Assembly: GCA_019916065.1 (NCBI GenBank)
Contig: CM034240.1
Coordinates: 17,221,894-17,285,893 of the forward strand
DNA: 64,000 nucleotides
Direction: 5' to 3'
Source: Vitellaria paradoxa
Lineage: Eukaryota; Streptophyta; Magnoliopsida; Ericales; Sapotaceae
Shown here piece after piece: positions 32,905 to 44,800 of the stretch (the stretch's first letter is position 1; every line of letters begins with the position of its first letter). Under the pieces are notes generated by a model. The model searched no databases. It was not told the DNA's origin and worked only from the letters and a program-made list of their open reading frames with translations. Position numbers and translations under genes: made by a program.

Positions 32905-33275
32905 TTAATTCTATCTATACGTGTCATAACTACAACTCATATTAATGCATTAATTATTATTTTTTAAATTTATTTAAAATTCTCCACTTCTGAACTTTTT
33001 ATTCTAACTTTATTTATATACCTCATAATTATTTCATATTTAATGCATTAGCTATTATTTTTTTAATCTTATTAAAAAAATTTATAGACATAAAAAAAAT
33101 ATGTTTTGAACTTCTTTATCTATACATGCCACAATTATTTCATATTTAATACATTATTATTTTTTTATTTTATTTAAAATTCCATCGACTCTGTCAAGAC
33201 TCTTGAATTTTCTACTTTTATCTCTATTTATATATATCATAATTACCTAATATTTAATGTATTAGTTATTTAATA
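32905..33275. repeat. Degenerate tandem repeat, about four copies of ~100 bp
   Basis: Copies starting near 32905, 33001, 33116 and 33215, each with CTATTTATATA...CATAATTATTTCATATTTAATGCATTA-like content. Much diverged. Confidence 0.6.
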
Positions 33276-33419
33276 TATGTGCTAAATCTCCCTAAGAATT
33301 TTGTCTAAAATTCTGAAATTTCTAGACACGGCCTACCAGCCTTGACCATAATGTGTCCTTGAAACCTGTTGAGTTCCTTTACTAAATTACTAGCAGAGGA
33401 TGTTGCAAAAACGCTTATG

Positions 33420-33660
33420 GAGTGTCCCCAGTTAGTTTCTGTTCAAGTTGGGCTAGCTTATCAAAAATAGTTATTGCTTTTTCAAGAGTGAGATGGATAG
33501 GAAGGCCAGTGAAAGAGCTTGTCGAATCGAAGATCACACCCAGGTACCATCCCGGTGGTTACAAAGCAAATGAATTTACATGTTCATTGGCTTTGTTCCT
33601 CAATTTTAGTGACCAAGGATTTGAAGAGAGACTGCGGGCTACTTTTACTGAAAAAAGAGA
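33420..33660 (-). pseudogene. Fragment of an unrecognised gene, second copy (intron removed)
   Basis: On the minus strand reads NPWSLKLRNKANEH, then WYLGVIFDSTSSFTGLPIHL and TLEKAITIFDKLAQLEQKL, with a stop inside. The two blocks are joined here but separated by about 530 bases at 8814-9600, so this copy looks like a processed or intron-lacking fragment. Family not recognised. Confidence 0.45.
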
Positions 33661-33704
33661 ATAACAGTACTCCATCGTGTATGGGCGGTAATTGTAGTTT
33701 GCAA

Positions 33705-33950
33705 GGGTTCCAGGGGGCTGCTGTGGGGAAATGAAGGGGTGAGATTCATTTTCACTTTAATAATACGTGACTTTTTATATTCTGTATTAAATATGTTCCA
33801 ATCAATTTTTTTTTACTTTTATTTTTATTTTGAAAATAATTTTAATTAAATTAAATTAGAACCATTCGATTAAAAACAATTAAATCTCAACCTTTGATTT
33901 TTCACTGCAGCTCCTACAGTGAATTTCTTCACTGCAGTCTCCTGTAACCC
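33705..33950. mobile_element. MITE, 246 bp, related to the second part of 15660-16170
   Basis: Terminal inverted repeats GGGTTCCAGGGGGCTGCTGTG and the complement of CTGCAGTCTCCTGTAACCC. Flanked by TTTGCAA (33698-33704 and 33953-33959, two extra bases on the right). Core shared with 15960-16150, including TTTTCACTTTAAT and AATTAAATTAAATTAGAACC. Confidence 0.65.
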
Positions 33951-33959
33951 AATTTGCAA

Positions 33960-35897
33960 AAGCTGCTGATTGCTTGAAACAAAATGAAGAGAGGTTGAAG
34001 CCTTTGGACTTGTGGCTGTATATATTTCTTTTTTAAACAAAATAAATTATATAAAAATATTAATCTTAATATCTTAAATCCAATTAAAAAAAAAAAAAAA
34101 GATACACTTCTACGTCTTATTATCCATTGCATAAAATCAATAGAAGAAACTTGATTCTTTTTTCACAAAATAAATTATATAAAAAATATTAATCTTAATA
34201 TCTCAAATTAAATAAAAAAATAAATATGCTTCTAAGTCTTGCTTGATCCAATGTACGTATAAGATCAATGAAAGAAACTTGATTGAAATAAACTCTTCCC
34301 CAAATTATTCTAAGTTTTGAATTTTGTCAACTATTTTGTCACAATACTACCATTTTTTTACGGATCTACTCTACACCATTTGAAATCAAATCCGAGTTAC
34401 TAGGGCTTTGTTTGGAAAGAGTAGTCAGAAACTAATTCAACTTTTTTACTTTTTCTGAAATGATCAAATTTACTCTATTACATTTTAAAATTTTTTTTTC
34501 AACTATGAAGAGCAAAAATATTAAATTAATAAAAAGTTAAAAAGTTAGCTATTGAAAGTTTTTTTTTTTAAATTAACTTTTTAGTAACTAATTACCAAAA
34601 AAAAAAGTTAATTTTTTATTTTTTTTCACAAACTAAGCCTAAATACCAAAAACAATTAGGTTTACCAGCTCATAGGATGTGTTTATTTTCGGAGTTTTGT
34701 ATCGTAAGCCTCTTTTCAGAGTAGTTTATACTTTCTAAAGTCTTGGAAAATGAGATGATGCTGTTTCTTTTATAAGGCCTAAAAATGCCTTGGGAAAATT
34801 TTCATTTGCTATTGGGATTGTTGCTTGAAATAATTTAAAGCTATAATTGGTTTTAAATTACTTACCTTTCTTAATTGTCGTAAGAAAAAATGAAGGGAAA
34901 AAGAAAATAGTATAGATTTGAGTGTTTGTTGTCTTCTTTCACTCGTCATGCAGGGAAGCTGTCTTCATTTTTCTTTGCTCTTTCCTTTCATTTTTTTCCT
35001 CCCAACAAATCTAGCTACCATCCTGGCAGCTGAACTTTGAACGGCAAGTCTACCATCCTGACAAAAGTGTTAATAAATAAAAAAAAAAAAAGTCAGTGAG
35101 CACGCAACTATTGCATTTTTGATAAATTTAGATATTTTGTCTCCAATCTAACATTTTTTATTTCATCCTATATTCCTCGTATAATTAACACATTCCCTAC
35201 TATCCACAAATTTTTATACAAAACTAATAAAACAAGATCTAGCATAATTCAAAAAATATGTAAAAACTTTAACAGCGTGTTTGTTTTGAGAGAAAGGGGA
35301 GGAAGGAAAAGAAAATAAGAGAATTTTATCTTTTCTTTGTTTGGTTTAAATGGAAAAATGGAGGAATGAAAAATGCGAAGAGAAAAGTTTTCTTTGTGCC
35401 CCCACAATCTTTTGGACCTTTCAAAAGTCAACAGAAATGGGAGGAGAGGAAAGTTTTCTCTGTGCCCCACTGTCTTTGTGGACCTTTCAAAAGTGGATAG
35501 AAATGGGAGAAAAAGGGAAAGGGAGGATCTTATCTTATTAAAATGATCCACCAAATAGGCATCATATATATTTTTAATTTATTCATAGAAATAAATTTCA
35601 TGATAGCTTTTAGATAAGTGTTAAAGAATTATTTATCTCATCTTTAAAAATAATATACGAGATAAAATCTAAAAGTTATTTTCTCATACTTTTCTAAATT
35701 TATGAGCTATTTTCCCTTACAAATTAAATTAAACAATATTTTTCATTATATTATCCAATAAAACAAACAAATCTTTAAGAACACTGTAGCATACATTTTG
35801 AATCATCTCATTCATTGGCATTTTCTTACACTGATCTCGTCGAAAGCGTTTAAGAGCCAGGTAATCCATATTTACTATATACAATGTATCGCAAATT
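33960..35897. other. Intergenic, with a small repeat at 35278-35545
   Basis: 35278-35545 contains a degenerate ~75-base tandem duplication (AAAGTTTTCT.TGTGCCCC ... GGACCTTTCAAAAGT) within a purine-rich MITE-like stretch. The remainder is AT-rich with no supported gene. The 3' UTR of the PPR gene should lie just below 35898. Confidence 0.45.
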
Positions 35898-38800
35898 TTA
35901 CAAAGGATCAAAATCTACAGCATCAAGGACACCGTGCTTATGTTGATGACCACCATCCAAAGCAATCGGCTCATCTTCCTCTTCTTCAAAAGAAATGGTT
36001 TCCTCTTCATAATCATCGTCTTCATGATTGTAATCTCCATCCCCGTTAATAGGCACAGGAAACCCATCGAGCTTTTCCCCACTGGCATAAGAATTGTGAA
36101 GTCCTACAAGTTGGTTGGCTTCCATTTGTTCTTCTGCTGTTTTCGCCAAAGACAGGAGAATATTCTTTGCTTTCTGATCGGGAACAACCCCACAAGTTTC
36201 CATCTCTTTGTACCACACAACAGCACTGTCAAAATCTGTGTTCTTACCATGGGCATCCATGATGGTTGTGAAGACAGTTTGATTGGCTTTGATGCCACTC
36301 AAACGCATTTCTTCATATTTCTCCATCATCTTTTCAAGATTATTCAGCTTTGCGTAGCCCTTGATCAGTGTCCCGTAAGTAACAACATTAGGTTCCAATC
36401 CGTCTTGTTTTATTCTTCTCCAGAATTTCTCAGCACCTTCCATGTCAGATGCATTCACGTAAGCTGTTAACATGGTTGTATAAGAGCAGAGATCAGGAGT
36501 ACATCTGCAAGAAAATGAGAAAAGAGTTAACTATCCTACTTAGTAAATTTGCATAAAATACGCATGTTGTATAAACCAGTATGATTTTTCAAAAAATTCT
36601 TCAGTTGGTGTTGGTGCTTAGTTTGCAGTTGTACCATAAAAATGCGACAATTATTGCAATTAAGAACCTCATATAACACAACAAATCTACCAACTTCAGT
36701 CTTTATCTAATGGGCAAAACTAATTAAACCCTCTTCTAAACTTTTCTACTGTTATGATGTTGCTGCTGCCAAGTGAAATTCTATCACACCAAAATACCTA
36801 TCTCTGTTAGAGCATCAATCAACTTAACGCACAGTTATCCCTCTCCATGCCAACTGCCCAGAGTCATATATTCACACACAATGTATTGTGTGTAATGCCA
36901 ACGGAGAGCACAGGGTCCTTTGAAGTTTATTCCATGTAGTTTCTAGTTTTGATTTTGTTCACTTGTTTTGTATCTTTGTGGTAACATCAAAACTTTTTAA
37001 CTTTTAAATTCTTCACATGCTATAAATATATAGATATTACTTCTACACATAAACCATTGGCATTTTGCAGAAACGAATTAATTTTAAATCATTCGTGTGC
37101 TATCTTATCCAATGGTAATAACTTATAAAAAATATATACGCATTAAGAAGTTATGCTTATTGGTGTGAACGAGACAATGCAAAAGGATAAAAGTAGAAAT
37201 CAATTAATTTTAAATCATTCATGCGCCATCTTTATTTAATAGGCATAGCTATTATTTAGGAAAAAAACAATGTAGGTATTTATAAGCACTCATTGATAAA
37301 AATGAGACCACACATAAGGATAAAAGTAGAAATAACATCTGTCATATCTAATAGTTGTAACTTTTAAAAAAAAATATTAATGTATATATTTATAAGCCCA
37401 TGTACTTACTGATATAAATCAAACGAGGACAAAAGTAGAGCGTTGTTCTAGTATGGCATTTTCAATCTATTGATGTATTTAATTGAGTGGTTTTCTATTT
37501 AAAGTTTCACAAATAATTAATTGCTATTGTACTATCTAAATTTAACTAAATATCTTTATCCTTTAATTGAAAAAAAATAAAAAAAGACAACATAATGCAC
37601 AAGGCTGCCACATTGCGAGAACTAAGGAGGGTCATATGTAAGCAATCGTCTTCCTTCTACAAGCAGAGAGGCTAATTTAAATTATATTTGGATTAATACG
37701 TTCAACTTCATGTATTTATCAAATGTAGGACACAAATATTTTAAAAGATGGATTAATTTTTGGGCAAATATAATTAGAAGGTTGTCATAACTTTCAAGTG
37801 CAATTATTGTCTAGTGAGTATTCTAGGAGTAATTCTAGAGCCAAATTGTATTTATCTAGAGTAAAAGGTTGTGAATTTGAAATGCACCCAAAAGTACCGA
37901 ACAAAGTTCTAGTGGCTGCATTTGACACTTTGGTGCTCTGAATAAGAAGGCTCCAAAGTAATGTCTTTCCCTTCCTTTACCAAACATTTTGCACCAATTT
38001 ACCCATGCTAGAAATGTTCATGGATGAGAGTTAAGTAGATAAACTATTTGCGAAAACTGTCATTTTGAATAATATTATAACAATATTATCCAAAGATTCC
38101 AAACTACATCTTTTATTACATTATGAAGAGCATAACTAAATTTGGGCCAACTTAAAATCTGCCAAGTTATTCAACTTTATGTGCAAAAGTTAGTTCCAGA
38201 TTCTAGAATGCATAAACTGCAACTGTTAAGATGTCCAGGGCTAAGAAGGCTGCGCACTAATGTCTAATATTTGGACCGATATGAAACCACATGCTTTCAT
38301 CAATATTATTGTTCCAGATTCTAGAATGCATAAACTGCAACTGTTAAGATGTCCAGGGCTAAGAAGGCTGCGCACTAATGTCTGATATTTGGACCGATAT
38401 GAAACCACATGCTTTCATCAATATTATTGCATATTCTACTGGAAGAGCGGTATCTATGAACTCTTTTGAAATTTCTAAGGATAAGAAAAATAGTATTTAT
38501 ATAAACGAAATTGTGTCTACAGTAATTGAAGAAATTGGATCTGATAATGCAGTTATTTTTAACTTAAAAACTGTAAACCAAAATGCAAATAATAATAATA
38601 ATGTGAGAAAAAAGGGTTTATTAAGCGGGAAAGAAACTGAAAATTTTGGCAAGGGGCGCACTTAAAACATCCAAGACATGCACCAAATGCATTTCTTGTT
38701 TGCACAAGCAAAAAGTAAGAATAAATGTCTGGTTGGTTTTGTTTTAGAAAGAGAACTAAAGGTACCAAAAAATGTATGAGATAGAGAGAAACAAGAGCAC

Positions 38801-41800
38801 CTCTGGCTAAAAGTAAGAAGCTGCTAACTTTGTCTCAAATTGGGCCCTGTTTCTAGTTATGCAAAAGATTTCAAATAAAAATATCATTCTTGCCAAGAAA
38901 ATATTAAAATAAAAAATAAAACTTGGCAGCGGCATCAAGACTCATGAGATAAGAAATCCCCATGAACATGCACTAGGCATTTAAATGGTCTAGACTAGAG
39001 TCTGGATTGGGTCCGAAATTCAACAGATTGATTATGTAAAGTTGAGACTCGATACACTACCAAATAGGTACCTGATTCGATTAGGATTTTTTCTTTTATT
39101 TTTGTCCTTTTTTTCAGTGGGCATGGTTGCATGATATGAAGTGCTCTTTTGACAAAACTTTCTACAAGTGTTTTTAGTTTGAAAAAACATTCCAACAACT
39201 TCCAGCATTTTTGGAACGTGTGTTAAAATCTTAAAGAAGGAATCCTAGCAAAAGCCCCATTTCCCAGTAGTTCATTTTGAAGATGCTACGAGGATGACTT
39301 CTCTAGAATGCACTACTCAGAAATAATTCAAAAAACATCAAACATCCAACTTTAGCCTTTTAAAAAATATATATTGCATATCTTAGTTTTATTTTTGTGT
39401 ATATGTTACCATGAATGCTAGTTTCAAATTTAAAAATATAATTCATTATCCCTTTATTACATATATTTATTTTATTTTTCTATTTTAATTACTTATTATT
39501 ATTCATTACAACTCAATTATACACTCAAAAGGACTTGTTTTTAAAGCCCTTACTATAAAAGAACTATCAACAGGCACAAGCTACACCGAACCAACCCTAC
39601 ATGTCTATAAAAACATAATAAAATCTAACCAAAAAAAAGCAAACAAGTAGCAAGCAAAAAGATACTCTCTCTTTTATTTTTATTAACAAAAAGATACTCT
39701 CTCTTTTATTCTTATTAACAAAACACAAGTATTCTCATACCATTGATCTAATTCCTCCCTCCCTCTCTCTCTCTCTATATAGATACATATATATAACAAA
39801 CCCAGATTATCACAAACCCATAATTACATATATGATCCACACCTACTTCCTCCTCCATTCTTTTTTAACTAGATGCATCATCTCTATCATTTCGCAACAC
39901 AAAGCTAGCAAAAGAATGGAAGCGTATTTCACAGTAATCAGCCTCAATTAATCTACTCACAAAGTTGGGTGTTTTGACCAAATAAATTCATCTCAAAATC
40001 AAGGATGATTCATGCCCTGAAATTAGTTTCTTTGGAGGGTTTAGAGATCCAAAAAGCAAGGGTCATTCATTGAGCTAGCTCAATGGATCCAATCTGCTCA
40101 TGGCAAAACTTCGTACTAGTTCAATGTATTTTTGTGCAAACACCCATGGTCATTCGTTGAGCTCCCCCCCCCCCTCCAAGCACAATCTTTTTGTTGAGAG
40201 TATAAAATATTAATATAAAAACTAAAGTTGTCACTATCCTTAACAACTTAAGCTTTTAAACGAGATAGTGGTTAACAATCTATATAGTATCAAAGCAAAC
40301 AAAAGCCCTGAGTTTAAACCTCACCGCAACTAGATAATTAATTGTTGCAAGTGCTTTGACCTTATCAAAAAAATTCAGTTTAACCATACATGAGGGGGTA
40401 GGTTATGAGTATAAAATAATAATATAAAAAATAGAGTTGTCACTCTCTCTAATAGATTAAACTTTTAGGTGAGATGGTGGTTAAGAATCTAATACTTCCG
40501 AAGCCTCGTAGCTTATAGTTAAGTGCCACATAAGCACTTCCTTTGTTTCAACAAATCACTAAGGTCAATATCTAAGATTATCCCAGTTGGGGAGGCAAAG
40601 GATATCAACGCTTTCGTAGTGTTAAATGGGTGTAAGTTAGCACTCTTCCATCGTCTTACCTAGGTCTCCACTTAGGAGCATCATTTAAGGCAAAACAAGT
40701 CACAGTGTAATCAAAATATGCCAGAGAAGACCAACAAGGTAGAAACAAAAGTACCTTTCAAAGGGAGCCAAAGTCACTTCGATTAAAAATACTCTCTCAA
40801 GCCTCCCTTTACTTTGAATCTTTATTTATAGTACTGGCCTCAATTGCAAAGCATTTGGAGAAACTCCAAAAGGACTTCCTATGGAGTGACAAAGATTATA
40901 GGGCAAAGTTCCATTTGGTAGATTGGAAGACGGTGTGCTTGCCCATGGCTAAAGGGGGCATCAGTATTAGAGATTTGAGGATATACAATGGAGCGTTGTT
41001 AGGCAAATGGCTACAGAGATCCACAAAGGGAAGGGATAGATTGTGACGGAAGGTCATTGTGTCCAAATTTGGGGAAGACTGGGGTAGGTGGAAGTCGACA
41101 AACTGCAACAAGTCTTATGGGACAAGCTTATGAAGGGGATAGTAAAAAAATGGCCAGAGTTTGAGATAAGTATGATTTAGAAGCCGAGTTGGGGAAAAAG
41201 CATACATTTTTGGAAGCATGAGTGGGAGGAGGAGGGTGAACTTTCGAATTATATTCCTTAGTAACAAACAAGGACGTTTTGATAACAGGGTGTAAGATAT
41301 CTCACAGGTAGGATAGGGTTTGGAATGTGACGCTCTTGTCATGATTACTTATAGCTTTTGCTTGGTTTTTTATTAACGCCGTCATTAATAAAATTCTTTA
41401 TTGATTTAAAGAAAAAAAAAAACTCACTAGGGTTTTACCTCAACTTTGCTAGTTGTGCCTCTAACTTGTGAGGCTTAAAACTAACAAAAATGGTGCTAAT
41501 GTAGTGAGAGAAAAAAGATGAGAGAGAAAAGAGAAGAGTTGCAGGATCAGAAAATGCCCGTAAAACGGATCGATTGGATCCATATTTTAATCAAATCTGA
41601 CATATCGATCCGAATCTGGCAAGTTTGGTCTAGCATTATCGAATCAAGTCCAGATCAAATCCGAATCGTTGATGGGCCTAAAACAACACTTGCCTACCCT
41701 CTCCAAACAAGAAGTACAAAAACAATAACCCGCCCCCCAACCCAAAATGGGGGGGGGTGAAGATTTGTGCTCCATTTCCATCATCGAAGCTTATGTTGAA

Positions 41801-44800
41801 CTATCTTGCACTAAAGTGGAACAAAACATCAATACACAAATGAAAGATGTTAAGTAAGTAGTACAAATACGAACGCACGATATACTTACAACATGACACG
41901 AACACACTAATATGTTAATTTTAAAAAATACAAGGACAAGACATGACAAGCTATAGACATTTTAACAAATAAATATATATTTTCAGACATGTAAATGAAA
42001 AAACAACTACTTCTTTACTTTTGTATTAAGAATATATTTATATTTTATTAATATATATTTAACAAACAAGCAAATTAGAAGTTTTAGGTATTTCAATTTA
42101 AAAAATTAAAAACAAAAAATCCAGGTAGTTGATAAATATAAAATCATATTGGTTTGATCTTATAATTTAATTTCAAGTTGTGGTTTCTTTTTTAAATATA
42201 ATATGTTTCATGTGTGGCTAAATGATGTACATGTGTGTCTTGCAATTATCCAAAGTGTTCGGTTCTACAAAGAATAAAAAAAATTATAAAAAAAATAATA
42301 CAACATGGTTAGACAAGTGTCTAGGAGTGTTCGATGAGTGTCATGAACATAACACTAGTACGTCACATTCTTAGAAGTGTCCGTACCTCTTAGATGTTAA
42401 GACAGGTAATTTTTGTTTTGCTTTATTCCAATAAGAAAGTCAAACAATCTTTCTCCTTTTAATGCAAACCAATTATGTTAACCTTTATCGAGATAAACTT
42501 CTATTTAACATTTTCCACAAATGATAATGAAAATCTACTAATAGGACTCCAAAAGTCAGGTGAAAGGTGGTACTACTATCATGGAGGATTGGCAATAATC
42601 AACTCTCTCCTTTTAATTGTGTTCATTTTTCAGCAAAGGAAAGGTTACCTGTCTCTTCTCATGCTCTTGAAGACCGTTCGAGCTTGCTCCACCATACCTG
42701 AGAGTGCAAAGGCATCAAGCAAGATGTTATAGGCTTTTTGTGTTGGCCTGCAAAGGACACCAAGTATAAAGCGAAGGTAAGAAATCAACTTTATGGGGCT
42801 TATAGCATCTGTAAGAGACCAAACCATTAATCAAACAAAGGAAAAAGAGACGCATTTCCATCCATTCATAACCCAGCTATGATCGCAAGTATGCATTCAA
42901 CCCAGCAAATTGAACCGTTTCATTTATGAAATAGCCACCAGTACTCGTTTGACAGGTAAATTTCAGATTTGGCGACATTCAAGTTCAATTAAGACTTCTA
43001 CAGGCTATATAAAGGAGATTCAACAATCCAAATGTAGTACCTGCATATGTATTATAAATGAAGATAAATACATTTGAGAGATAAGCCAATGGATTGTGGT
43101 AGACATACATCCAAACTTCCAAATGCAAAGGTAACGTTTGAAGTTTAAAATCTAATAATGAAATGGCCATATTTGCATAGCCACATGTAAATTCCACATT
43201 GCCCTTAGGGATCGACCGATTATATAAACCTAAGTTCTGCAAAGTCACTGGATTCTCATCAAGTCAAAAAAATCTAAGCGGAGAACAATGAAATGATTCT
43301 CAAAATCCCAAGTATCATAATAGTGAACTTGCTACATCGTGACAAGAGTTAATTTACCCACACACCTGACACCAGCATCAAGCATCTCCTCAAAAACAGC
43401 CAATGCTTCTTCTTCCCTTCTAGCTTTTCCATAAGCATTAATAAGTAAGGCATAGCTCACAACATCGGGTACAAGACCACCTCTTTGCATCTAAAATTAG
43501 CATAAAAAGAGTAATGAAATCATGTTAAGTATGAAATTAAAAGATAAAAGGTAAGAAAAATTCATTACGTAGAAAATCCATATCCTCTATAATTATAAGG
43601 AGCGTTCAAGGATTACTCTTTCACAGAGTATGCTTATGACTAAGTGCCATCAAGCCCCTAATTTTCTTCCTATTTGCTTTTCAATAGGTACACATCATCC
43701 AGTGGAAAAAGTTGTCAACCCCCGCCCCCAACACACACATATACACGTGCACAAATATAAAAGAGAATGTATATTTATTTTGGAAGATACAAATTGGAAG
43801 ACATCGTGTTTTCAATAAATGTTGGAAAACATAAAATAAAAAAATATATGTATTTTAAATTGGAAGATATTGGAAATAAGCATGAAAATTGGAATATATA
43901 TATATATATATATATATAAAACAAAAAAAAATTTAAACAGCATGCAAACCAGCAGGAGAAGAAATTACAACAGCAAGCTAATTGACAATTAATACAAGTA
44001 CTTGCATATGAAAGCCAATCTATAATCCAGGAATACAAAAACTTAAAAGACCATCCTTCAATTTTACCTCATCATAGATATTTGCAACCTCCTTGTAATT
44101 TGTTTCAAAGGACATTAAGCTATTATAAGTAACTGTAGATTTCTTGACTCCTCGCTCAGCCATCCTTGCAAGTATTTTACGAGCTTTCTCATAGCTCCCT
44201 GCTTTCCTATACATATAAATCATCATATGAAACATTTTCTGATCTGGTCTCAAAGGTGAACTCTCCTCAATTAGAAGGGTTTCAAAAATCTCTTCAGCCT
44301 CTTCAAACTTGTCCCCCTGCAAGACCCAATCAACCATGAAATTCAACAATAGCAATTACGACACATTCAAAAAATGGTACAACAAATATCTTACTCCAAA
44401 AAGCACACGCCTTCATGGACAGGCACATTACATGCATACTACGTTTCACATCAAATTCAAGGTATGTCCTACACACAATATAGAGGCCCTCTCTCATCCA
44501 ATGTAAGATAATTAAAGAAGGAACGGGGTAAAGGGGAGGGAACAAACTACAGAGACTAATTATGTAACTTATATCATCCACCATTGTGATATTGGCACAG
44601 CCCCGGTGCATATTTTCATAAGTAATAATGTTTTAAAGAATCAATGCCTTCAAGTCTCTACATATAAACTATCCATATCATCATGACCACATTTATATAA
44701 GATAATTTTCACAAACTCGAACAGTAGTTTTATATATACGGGAAAAGGGAGTTATCTGCTGCATCAACTACGTTGTATAAGGGGGTGTCTTACACAACCA

